5,617 nt of DNA, taken from contig CAJXTM010000315.1 in assembly GCA_913061385.1 (NCBI GenBank), positions 1-5,617 on the forward strand. Reading direction: 5' to 3'. The notes beneath the pieces are model-generated. The model had not been told where the DNA came from. It ran no database searches and worked only from the letters and a program-made list of their open reading frames with translations. Each line of letters opens with the position of its first letter. Position 1 is the stretch's first letter. Source of the DNA: an uncultured Rhodopirellula sp. GTDB lineage: Bacteria; Planctomycetota; Planctomycetia; Pirellulales; Pirellulaceae. Position numbers and translations under genes: made by a program. Of this stretch, positions 1 through 5,617 are shown one piece after another.

Positions 1-31
1 GTCGGCAGCGTCAGATGTGTATAAGAGACAG
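1..31 (+). other. Illumina Nextera Read 1 adapter remnant (artefact)
   Basis: These bases match the Nextera transposase Read 1 adapter, lacking only its first two bases (TC). The last 19 bases (13-31) are the Tn5 mosaic end, AGATGTGTATAAGAGACAG. This is library-preparation sequence, not genome, and should be trimmed. True genomic sequence begins at 32. The same adapter is present in reverse orientation at the other end of the contig. Confidence 0.98.
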
Positions 32-281
32 CCGTTGCACTGGACTCAGGTGCACTGGACTCAGGTGCACTGGACTCAGGTGCACTGGACTCAGGTGTGT
101 CGGAAACGCCAGTGGGAGCAGCCTGCAATATTTCTCCGCTTGGAGTTTGGGCATGCAGACTGGTGGGGTTTGTAAGTGACACTTGTGTTTGAATCACACC
201 CATCGCGATCATTGATGTCGCGGCGAAGATCAAAAACCGGCGAAGGTGGTGCGGGTAATTTTGTGGGTGAGACTGCGTCAT
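32..281 (-). CDS. N-terminus of an exported protein with a PESSA-repeat linker (3'-truncated); possible TolQ/ExbB-type proton channel
   Basis: Only the first 83 codons are present; the gene runs off the left end into adapter. The chosen ATG (281-279) gives MTQSHPQNYPHHLRRFLIFA at the start. Two arginines (residues 14-15) precede a hydrophobic stretch at about 16-30, and a plausible signal-peptidase site lies after LHA (residues 42-44, before QT). The mature part is polar and from residue 63 consists of four identical PESSA units. No upstream in-frame ATG lies close by, and no convincing Shine-Dalgarno is visible. A competing minus-strand frame over 91-366 stops inside the repeat and looks like a shadow. 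The signal peptide and in-frame repeat support a real exported protein. Planctomycete MotA/TolQ/ExbB proteins often start this way (signal, then an Ala/Pro/Glu linker before the first channel helix), so that is my best guess. The channel domain is off the contig and the assignment is inference only. Confidence 0.7.
36..95 (-). repeat. Four perfect tandem copies of a 15-bp unit encoding PESSA
   Basis: The unit TGCACTGGACTCAGG on the plus strand occurs at 36-50, 51-65, 66-80 and 81-95 with no mismatch. Read on the minus strand in the frame of the gene starting at 281, each unit is CCT GAG TCC AGT GCA, Pro-Glu-Ser-Ser-Ala. The unit length is a multiple of three, so copy-number change would keep the frame. 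Identity even at synonymous positions points to recent expansion or slippage. The array ends four bases before the adapter junction, so it is complete here unless further copies lie beyond ACG (Thr) and the contig end. Confidence 0.95.
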
Positions 282-333
282 GGTGCAACTGATTGTATTG
301 TTTTGAGAGGAGGCGTTCGCAGATTGTGTTGGG

Positions 334-359
334 AAAAAAACGGGTCTTGAGGGACCCGT
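334..359 (-). terminator. Rho-independent terminator downstream of the giant TPR gene
   Basis: On the minus strand a perfect 7-bp stem, ACGGGTC paired with GACCCGT, encloses the 6-nt loop CCTCAA. It runs into seven consecutive T residues (plus-strand A run 334-340, which shares its last base with the stem). It begins 40 bases after the stop codon at 399 and ends 53 bases before the ATG of the next gene, so it most likely ends the transcript of the giant gene. Nothing comparable follows the stem on the plus strand. The next gene may therefore need its own promoter or depend on read-through. Confidence 0.85.
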
Positions 360-398
360 GTCTCATTGAAATTGACTCGTTGAGATGGGGGAGGTGGT

Positions 399-3300
399 CT
401 ATTCGGTGTCGATGCTGTTCGCTTCTGCTTCGAATTGCTGAAGCATTTCGGGAAGAGCTAGTCTGCCACGCGCGTATTTCGCAGCTTCACTTTCGGGGTA
501 ATCCCATCGGCAGCGGTTGTAACGGCGGAACGCTTCGCGATTGTTTTTTGCCAATCGGTATGCTTCACCGGACCAGAACAGGGAATCGGCACTCAGGTCG
601 TCTTCAGGAAATTGTTTGGCAAAGTCATCGAATGAAAAGCCTGCCTGCTTGTAATCTTCTGTCTTGTAATAGCACTGTCCGACTCGGAATGCCATTTTTG
701 ACGCATGGTCGTGGCCTTGGAAACGTTCACCGAATTTCTCGCCCACTTGTGCAGCGATCTCAAAGTCTTCTTGGCGGTAAAAATAGTCCGAGATTCGGAT
801 CATGACGCTGGCGATCAAAGGACTCTTGGGGTGGGTAGCTGCAAGTGTCACGTAGGCTTCCAGTGCCTCGTCGAATTCGCCGGCCTCTTCGTAAGATTGA
901 GCTAATTTATAACGGGCATCGGCCGCAAGTGTGTGGTCTGGAAAACGACGAATGATCAATTCGTAGGCACGGATGGCTTCGTTCCAGTCTTCGAGTTCCT
1001 GTGCGAATTGACCTAACAGGTATGATATTCTTGGGGCGTACTTTGGGTCGGGATAATCCTCCATCACTTCCCTGAGAACACGGCGTCCAGCTTCCAAATC
1101 CTGCTGCTGTTCTTCGATTCGTTCAAGTTGTTTATGGCTTTTGAAAAGTTCGAAATAACTCTCGGCGATTCGGAATTTTGTTTCCACGGCGAGAGTCTCA
1201 TCATTGAATGTCTTGGTAAAGGCGGTCACCAAACCATCGGTTCCAATGACAACCGGGACTTGCTTTGTTACTTCGAGCGTTTCAAGTTGGGTTGCCGCCG
1301 ATTGATCGCTGTAGGTGGCCGTAATGATGTCTCCAAAATAGCATTCAATAGCAGGGTTCCGTGAGTCCAGATTTCCAGGGATGGGTTCCTGAGTTGCCTT
1401 GAGCGAAAATGATCCGTTGAACACGCCGCTATGGGAAAGGGTTTCGAAAAGTTCCACCGTTTCACGATCTCCGAGGGCGGTGCGGACTTGCAGTGTCAAC
1501 GAGTCCCGCTCATTTGTTGTGTCCTGATCCGGATCATTCACGGAGAAGTAGATTTTCTCACCGACGTGCAGTGATTCGATGGGGTCTAGATATTCTCGAT
1601 CAGTGATCGTCAGCGTGCCGTCGGAGACGAGCCTTGCTGTGTCAGTAAGACGTTTCAACTCATTGTCGGCGCGTTGCTTGTCATTGTAGGCGGCAGTGAT
1701 CGAATCTTTTCCTGTCAGATTAAGGACGCGGATCACCATATCGGATACCGAGTCCTCTGCATCGGGTTCGATGGCGAATACATCACCGATGAGGTTGCGT
1801 GGCATGGTCACCGTTCTTGGAATTAATTCCGGGCTTCCATCGCCGCCCAGTTGCAAAATGACTTGTCCAATGAAGCGGCCGTCTTCTAAGGCCTCTTGCG
1901 CATCGCGTCGTGCACCCGTTTTGAATGCATTTGAAATTCCACATTCCACGATCAGCGCAGATCCGCCGCTTGTTAGAACCGCAACCTTGACGGTACTCGC
2001 GCTGTTCTTTGCACGATCCGGATCAATCAGTTCAATGGTGAGGGGGGCGTTGAGTGACACAAGACTATCGTCCTGTCCCTCCGGCGCGTCGGTCACTTTA
2101 ACCTTGGCGGAACGCAGATCACCCTCTTTGCGCGGTAGGGTTCGTGTCTGCAGGATGGTTAGTTTTGCGTCGGTGGGCTTTGACACATATACGACTGATT
2201 CCCGTGGGACCGAATGGCCCGGAAAGGTGTTCTGGTGATCGATGTACCGAATATAGACTCTGTCACCTGGGGCTACCGTGAGCTTTTCTTTTTCATCGGT
2301 GGCGGAGGTGTCAACTTCCTTTGTGAAAATTCCTGAATAAGGATCCGTTTCCGATGCTTTCAGGCGAAGAGGCTGATCGTCGTTCACAAAAATCTCGAAC
2401 TCGATGTCATCCTGTGCTTCGCTGGTATCCTCGTCATAGTCTGTGATTTCAACAATGATTCGATCTCCAGGGTCGACACGCATCAGGTTGAGTCTTGTCT
2501 CCTGAACCTGACCCCCGGTGCTTCGAGTGAAGGCATAGGTGATAGGAGTTATTGTCGCGTTGTTGTAGGTTGCGGTCAGCTTAGTGTTCAGCAGTTGGCT
2601 TGTACCGGACTCGTTTTGGGTGAATTCATCGGTGTAATTTGCCGTCACTGTATCACCCGCGGCGATTTCAAGAGTGTCGTTGGTTGCTAGTGCTAGAACA
2701 TCCTCGTTTGTTGGAATGTACAGTGCTTCCGGTGTGGTTCCGCCGATTTCGACGTCATTGACAGCCACACTCTCTCCAAGAAACTCGTTGAAAACGAAGC
2801 GTACATAACGCATTTCCTGTGGTGGGAAGCGAAAATCCCATCGGGGGCCGCTGACGATTGTGGTGGACTCGGTTGCTGGTTCAAGTGTAAGGCTTTGCAG
2901 ATTGCAAAGACTCCCTGCGGCAATCGTCTGCGGTGATATCGTCACCTTGATTGTGCCAGGCTCGTCAATGATGACCTTGCCGGCTAACGTTTTTTGATAC
3001 TGGTCCCAGCCCTTAGTGTCAGGAATATCCAAATGCAGGACGCGTTCACCAATGTTTAGGTTTGCTTGGCTCCCCACGCCGGCATGGGAGCTATTGATCC
3101 ACAGTTCGTAAGCACCTGGCTGATCAATGTCAACGCTCCAAACGGCGATATCTTCTTTGTGGTTCCAGTTGTTGAGTTTGGGTTGTTCATCCGCAACTCC
3201 GTCGCCAAAGGTTTCGGTTGTTTTTTCCAAAGTTGCCATCGTTGGGGATAGCACGATGGGTTGTGTTGTTGAATTTGCGGCTGGAATTTGCTCTTCTGGT

Positions 3301-5570
3301 GCTGAGGAGAGGTCAAAATCAGCTTCGGTGAATGGTCCCAAGCGGAGTTGTCCGGAGTCCATGGTGGCACGTGCCACAGTGGCCTCGACACCTTTGCTGC
3401 TGCTATCGGTTGCGGCGAAGATGGAGAGGTCATGAGTGCCTTTGTCGAGCCAAAGGTCAACAGTCTGGTTGCCCCGGGCCACGGGAAGGTGCATCACATC
3501 ACCAATCGCGAGACCGGTGGTATACCCTCTGACCGAGATTCGTAGTGCACCGCTTCGGTGCTGAACAAACTTGCCAGACCAAATCACACCGTAGGGTGTT
3601 TTCTGCTTGGGTCGCTCCTCTTCTTGACTCCACTCCAACGAGTTGACTGATTTGGATTGATCGGCACTACGATTCATGCCTAAGTCAGCGACTTGGTACC
3701 ACTGTGTAAGTCCATAGTGTTTTCCCTTGTAAATACGCTGCTGCATTTGGGCGTATTCAGCGGCTACGGGTGCCGCGACTTCGAGCTCGGGGACACCTCC
3801 GATGCGGAACCAGAATTCGCCATCGTGACTGCCTTGAAGTTCGGTACGTATCGGTGCGCTGGTGGATTCATCCGGAGTGGACATGCGGACGCGGGCAATC
3901 TCACGAAGATCCTTCATGTCCACGGTGAGAGTCTTGGGCGATGCGCCATCAGGCTCGGCAAGCCAATAAGACTTTTCGTCAAGGTCGATTGCCATCAGTG
4001 GGCTGTGATTGATGGCTGTGTCACTGGCGAGTGCACCGGCGGGTAACTCGGCGGTTCCGGCAATCCCCTCAAATACACCGCTGTGAGCCTCCGTTTCTGA
4101 CAGCAAGACCTGCAGATTGTCGCCACTGTCGGCAACCATTTTGACAGGAATGGTATCTCTTTCGGCGCTCAGGTCCCGGTCTGAGTCGATGACACGCAGG
4201 TAGATATCATTTCCTGGTTTGATCTGGTTTTCAGGTCGCTGCTGAGAAATACGAAGGTCGCTGTCTTCGGCTTCTTCTGCTTCTTCACGAGCGATGCGCT
4301 GGCTGAATGTTTCCTTTTCTTTGTCGACGATCTTGCTGCTGGATGCCTCAAATTTTGCGTTTGATGAAATTCGGATCTCAACGTCTGAAAGTGGAACCCG
4401 TTTGAATTCCGCTTTGAATTCATCTGGATAATCACACTGAATGGTGTCTGTTCCGATCAATTGCAGCACGTTGTCGTTGGGTTGTGCGTCACCGAGTCGC
4501 GTTTCCACGTCAGCACGAAACAGACCGCGTCCCGCTCCGGTGCTTGTCAACATGATGCGTTCGCTGTCACCACCGGGTAGGGTCGTCACGATGACGGGGA
4601 TCTTGTTGTGCCCACGGCTGATTCCAAGGTCGCTGTCGTGGACAACAATGGACAGCGGTAGCCCAGGAGCGTGTAGACGTGTGCTGCGTCTGCCGAGTCG
4701 TCCGACCGTGCGCAACAGGTTCAATTGGTCGATGTAGCGCTCCTCGCTACCATACACTTCTGAAAGATTGAATAACGCCTGGTTTGCGAGGTCTACATTA
4801 GGTACCCGTTCCAGTACGCTGCGGAAAATGTCTCTTGCGTCGTCGGCATCACCACGCCGGAATGCCAACACCCCTCTTAAGAATTCTGCTCGGACGACGA
4901 TATCCATTTCTGGATTACGTGCGAGTTCTTCAAACACAAGTTCAGCTTGATCGTACACCTTTTGCGCCATGAACGACTCGCCAATACCGAACTTTGCTTC
5001 CGTAGCTTGCTGCGATTCGGGGTAGCGATTGATCGTGGTTGTGAACTCGCTGCGGGCGACATCATAACGGCTTGCTTTGTAATAGTTGGTAGCGAGTAAC
5101 AATTGGATTGCAGCTTTGGATTCGTCGTCAATCTGTGGCGACTCGCTGTTTGCCACCAACCATCCTCGCAACACGTCTTCGACAAAATCATGATTTTCGT
5201 CACCACCTGCGGTCATCCTTTGTCCACAAACGAAAGTGATTAGGTCAACGGGCAAATCGTTGCGGTTTTTGTCGAACAGAGCTCGGTGCTCATCATAGGT
5301 TGTGTAAGCAAGGTTTTCGTCGCCCAGACGGAGATAGAGCGCGGATTGAAGAAGTGGAGCGATCGGGCTGTCCTCATCGATGGTAAGTCCAACACTACCC
5401 ATTCTGGCGTAGCATTGGGTGACAATGTCTCTCGCTGATTTCAGTCGACGCTCATCCGTTTGTGGAAGATTGGATAGCATGCCTGATGCCAGCGTTGCCG
5501 CCTGCAAATAATCGCGACGCGTTAATGCCGCTTGAGAAAATGGAAAGATGGCATCCCATGCATTCCAGTC
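399..5570 (-). CDS. Giant exported-type TPR / beta-sandwich repeat protein (5'-truncated)
   Basis: This frame is open for 1,723 genomic codons and stops at TAG (401-399). The 5' end is missing. The apparent GTG start at 5585 lies in adapter, so residues MYKRQ are not real, and numbering here starts at Asp encoded by 5570-5568. Domain order: helical/TPR region (about 1-290); divergent beta repeat (301-395); charged, probably coiled segment (404-446); beta repeat (449-505); discoidin-like (525-595), PA14-like (656-735) and carbohydrate-binding-like (783-945) modules; further beta repeats (970-1423); C-terminal TPR array (1457-1696). No enzyme motif is recognised. TPRs usually bind proteins and the beta modules resemble surface or sugar-binding domains, so a periplasmic or outer-envelope scaffold is inferred. 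A signal peptide would lie in the missing part. A terminator follows the gene, then an exported-protein gene. The product is best named tetratricopeptide repeat protein; its exact function is unknown. Confidence 0.93.
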   Translation of the reverse strand, partial: DWNAWDAIFPFSQAALTRRDYLQAATLASGMLSNLPQTDERRLKSARDIVTQCYARMGSVGLTIDEDSPIAPLLQSALYLRLGDENLAYTTYDEHRALFDKNRNDLPVDLITFVCGQRMTAGGDENHDFVEDVLRGWLVANSESPQIDDESKAAIQLLLATNYYKASRYDVARSEFTTTINRYPESQQATEAKFGIGESFMAQKVYDQAELVFEELARNPEMDIVVRAEFLRGVLAFRRGDADDARDIFRSVLERVPNVDLANQALFNLSEVYGSEERYIDQLNLLRTVGRLGRRSTRLHAPGLPLSIVVHDSDLGISRGHNKIPVIVTTLPGGDSERIMLTSTGAGRGLFRADVETRLGDAQPNDNVLQLIGTDTIQCDYPDEFKAEFKRVPLSDVEIRISSNAKFEASSSKIVDKEKETFSQRIAREEAEEAEDSDLRISQQRPENQIKPGNDIYLRVIDSDRDLSAERDTIPVKMVADSGDNLQVLLSETEAHSGVFEGIAGTAELPAGALASDTAINHSPLMAIDLDEKSYWLAEPDGASPKTLTVDMKDLREIARVRMSTPDESTSAPIRTELQGSHDGEFWFRIGGVPELEVAAPVAAEYAQMQQRIYKGKHYGLTQWYQVADLGMNRSADQSKSVNSLEWSQEEERPKQKTPYGVIWSGKFVQHRSGALRISVRGYTTGLAIGDVMHLPVARGNQTVDLWLDKGTHDLSIFAATDSSSKGVEATVARATMDSGQLRLGPFTEADFDLSSAPEEQIPAANSTTQPIVLSPTMATLEKTTETFGDGVADEQPKLNNWNHKEDIAVWSVDIDQPGAYELWINSSHAGVGSQANLNIGERVLHLDIPDTKGWDQYQKTLAGKVIIDEPGTIKVTISPQTIAAGSLCNLQSLTLEPATESTTIVSGPRWDFRFPPQEMRYVRFVFNEFLGESVAVNDVEIGGTTPEALYIPTNEDVLALATNDTLEIAAGDTVTANYTDEFTQNESGTSQLLNTKLTATYNNATITPITYAFTRSTGGQVQETRLNLMRVDPGDRIIVEITDYDEDTSEAQDDIEFEIFVNDDQPLRLKASETDPYSGIFTKEVDTSATDEKEKLTVAPGDRVYIRYIDHQNTFPGHSVPRESVVYVSKPTDAKLTILQTRTLPRKEGDLRSAKVKVTDAPEGQDDSLVSLNAPLTIELIDPDRAKNSASTVKVAVLTSGGSALIVECGISNAFKTGARRDAQEALEDGRFIGQVILQLGGDGSPELIPRTVTMPRNLIGDVFAIEPDAEDSVSDMVIRVLNLTGKDSITAAYNDKQRADNELKRLTDTARLVSDGTLTITDREYLDPIESLHVGEKIYFSVNDPDQDTTNERDSLTLQVRTALGDRETVELFETLSHSGVFNGSFSLKATQEPIPGNLDSRNPAIECYFGDIITATYSDQSAATQLETLEVTKQVPVVIGTDGLVTAFTKTFNDETLAVETKFRIAESYFELFKSHKQLERIEEQQQDLEAGRRVLREVMEDYPDPKYAPRISYLLGQFAQELEDWNEAIRAYELIIRRFPDHTLAADARYKLAQSYEEAGEFDEALEAYVTLAATHPKSPLIASVMIRISDYFYRQEDFEIAAQVGEKFGERFQGHDHASKMAFRVGQCYYKTEDYKQAGFSFDDFAKQFPEDDLSADSLFWSGEAYRLAKNNREAFRRYNRCRWDYPESEAAKYARGRLALPEMLQQFEAEANSIDTE
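483..1202 (-). other. C-terminal TPR array of the giant protein (CpoB/BamD-like)
   Basis: Residues 1457-1696 of the giant protein. Five regular units of 37-39 residues start at about 1508, 1547, 1585, 1623 and 1660, preceded by a helical pair at 1457-1505. Units show the TPR pattern A-x-Y-x-L-A-x-S-Y near the first helix, an A-x-x-A-Y/F-x-x-x step in the second, and end in FPDH, HPKS, FPED or YPES turns. The last unit (FWSGEAYRLAKNNREAFRRY, then DYPESEAAKYA) resembles the C-terminal repeats of CpoB/YbgF and BamD, which are periplasmic. The resemblance is at the level of TPR subtype and does not prove orthology. Confidence 0.85.
1302..4670 (-). repeat. Diverged ~55-95-residue beta repeat family with HSG[VI]F signature
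   Basis: Three clear protein-level copies lie at 4056-4226, 2232-2477 and 1302-1574 (residues 449-505, 1032-1113 and 1333-1423). Each runs: G-[DNE]-x-I, a strand, a D-x-D-x-D stretch (IDSDRD, TDYDED, NDPDQD), a run ending in D, alternating strand residues, L-x-x-[SF]-E-T, then HSGVF, YSGIF or HSGVF (4071-4085, 2325-2339, 1419-1433). Copies two and three also end in GD-x-[VI]-x-x-x-Y-x-D. Two worn copies occur at 4386-4670 (HDSDLG, later GRGLF) and around residues 1174-1297 (IDPDRA). The spacing of acidic residues would suit calcium binding in a beta sandwich; this is inference. Confidence 0.75.
2736..3998 (-). other. Central discoidin-like / PA14-like / carbohydrate-binding-like block
   Basis: Residues 525-945 of the giant protein interrupt the beta-repeat series. 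Residues about 525-595 (AIDLDEKSYWLAEPDG, later LREIARVRM and LQGSHDGEFWFRIG) look like an F5/8 type C (discoidin) fold, where a substituted sugar-binding domain would sit. Residues about 656-735 (GVIWSGKFVQHRSGALRISV, later VDLWLDKGTHDLSIFA) follow a PA14 pattern. Residues about 783-900 (AVWSVDIDQPGAYELWINSS and a later G-x-I-K-V-T-I) fit a CBM6/35-type jelly roll. Residues 903-945 (MRYVRFVFNEFLGESVAVND, then VEIGG) look like the C-terminal strands of a second discoidin domain. Assignments rest on pattern recognition and boundaries are approximate. Confidence 0.55.
4701..5114 (-). other. N-terminal TPR region of the giant protein
   Basis: Residues 153-290 contain about four TPR-like helix pairs starting near 153 (LLLATNYYKASRYDVARSEF), 188 (AKFGIGESFMAQKVYDQAEL), 223 (LRGVLAFRRGDADDARDIF) and 261 (ALFNLSEVYGSEERYIDQL), separated by RYPES, RNPEM and RVPNV turns. 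The preceding residues 1-150 are also helical and probably hold more degenerate repeats, cut by the contig end. With the C-terminal array this puts TPRs on both sides of the beta modules. Confidence 0.8.
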
Positions 5571-5617
5571 CTGTCTCTTATACACATCTGACGCTGCCGA
5601 CGACTCCTTACGTGTAG
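5571..5617 (-). other. Nextera Read 1 adapter, i5 index and P5 start (artefact)
   Basis: Bases 5571-5603 are the exact reverse complement of the full 33-base Nextera Read 1 adapter. Bases 5604-5611 (CTCCTTAC) are the reverse complement of GTAAGGAG, which I recognise as the Nextera i5 index S505/N505. Bases 5612-5617 (GTGTAG) begin the P5 flow-cell sequence. The assembler therefore kept read-through into the adapter. Genomic sequence ends at 5570. Confidence 0.98.

Noticed and set aside
292..297. TACAAT on the minus strand as a -10 box for the gene starting at 281
   Set aside because: It matches TATAAT at five of six positions, but the bases 16-18 upstream (for example GCGAAC at 320-315) do not resemble a -35 box. 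It would also leave an almost leaderless transcript. Too weak to annotate.
91..366. Minus-strand frame of 91 codons overlapping the start of the exported-protein gene
   Set aside because: It runs through the terminator hairpin, lacks a signal or domain, and stops inside the 15-bp repeat. The alternative frame from ATG 281 gives a signal peptide and an in-frame PESSA repeat.
361..385. TCTCA...TGAGA inverted repeat just after the stop of the giant gene
   Set aside because: The stem is only 5 bp with a 15-base loop and no T run; it is likely to be chance beside the real terminator.
293..805. Plus-strand open frame of 170 codons
   Set aside because: It lies mostly opposite the C-terminal TPR coding region, crosses the terminator, is rich in Arg/Cys/Ser as antisense shadows usually are, and shows no domain.
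1696..2238. Plus-strand open frame of 180 codons
   Set aside because: It lies wholly antisense to the giant gene, and its Ser/Arg/Pro-rich composition matches a reverse-frame shadow.
1..5617. A transposon or linear element bounded by perfect inverted terminal repeats
   Set aside because: The repeats are the Nextera adapter with an index and P5 bases; there is no transposase gene and no target-site duplication.

Overview
This window is a short assembled contig: 5,539 bases of bacterial DNA (32-5570) with Illumina Nextera library adapter left on both ends (1-31 and 5571-5617). The adapter ends form a perfect inverted terminal repeat and include the 19-bp Tn5 mosaic end. They are laboratory sequence, not a transposon or a linear replicon end. 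The right end even keeps an 8-base sample index (5604-5611).

The genomic part is almost filled by one minus-strand gene, 399-5570, open without interruption for 1,723 codons and cut at its 5' end by the contig end. Its product reads TPR repeats, then a long series of beta-rich extracellular-type modules (an 'HSG[VI]F' repeat family plus discoidin-like, PA14-like and carbohydrate-binding-like segments), then a second, clean TPR array whose last repeats resemble CpoB/YbgF or BamD helices. It stops at 399. A strong intrinsic terminator follows at 359-334. A second minus-strand gene then starts at ATG 281. It encodes an arginine-containing signal peptide followed by a low-complexity linker with four identical PESSA units, and it runs off the left end of the contig.

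The layout suggests a Planctomycetes-type organism (Pirellulales-like). Giant exported proteins with TPR, discoidin and PA14 modules are common there, and TolQ/ExbB-type proton-channel proteins in that group often begin with a cleavable-looking signal and an Ala/Pro/Glu-rich linker. This is inference from protein style, not from a marker gene.

If the second gene is a TolQ/ExbB homologue, the pair could be an envelope system linking a giant periplasmic TPR scaffold to a proton-driven motor, loosely comparable to CpoB with Tol-Pal. The diagnostic part of the second gene lies outside the contig, so this stays a hypothesis. No RNA genes, CRISPR arrays, real mobile elements or origins are visible. 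The only non-coding stretch (282-398) is 117 bases and holds the terminator.
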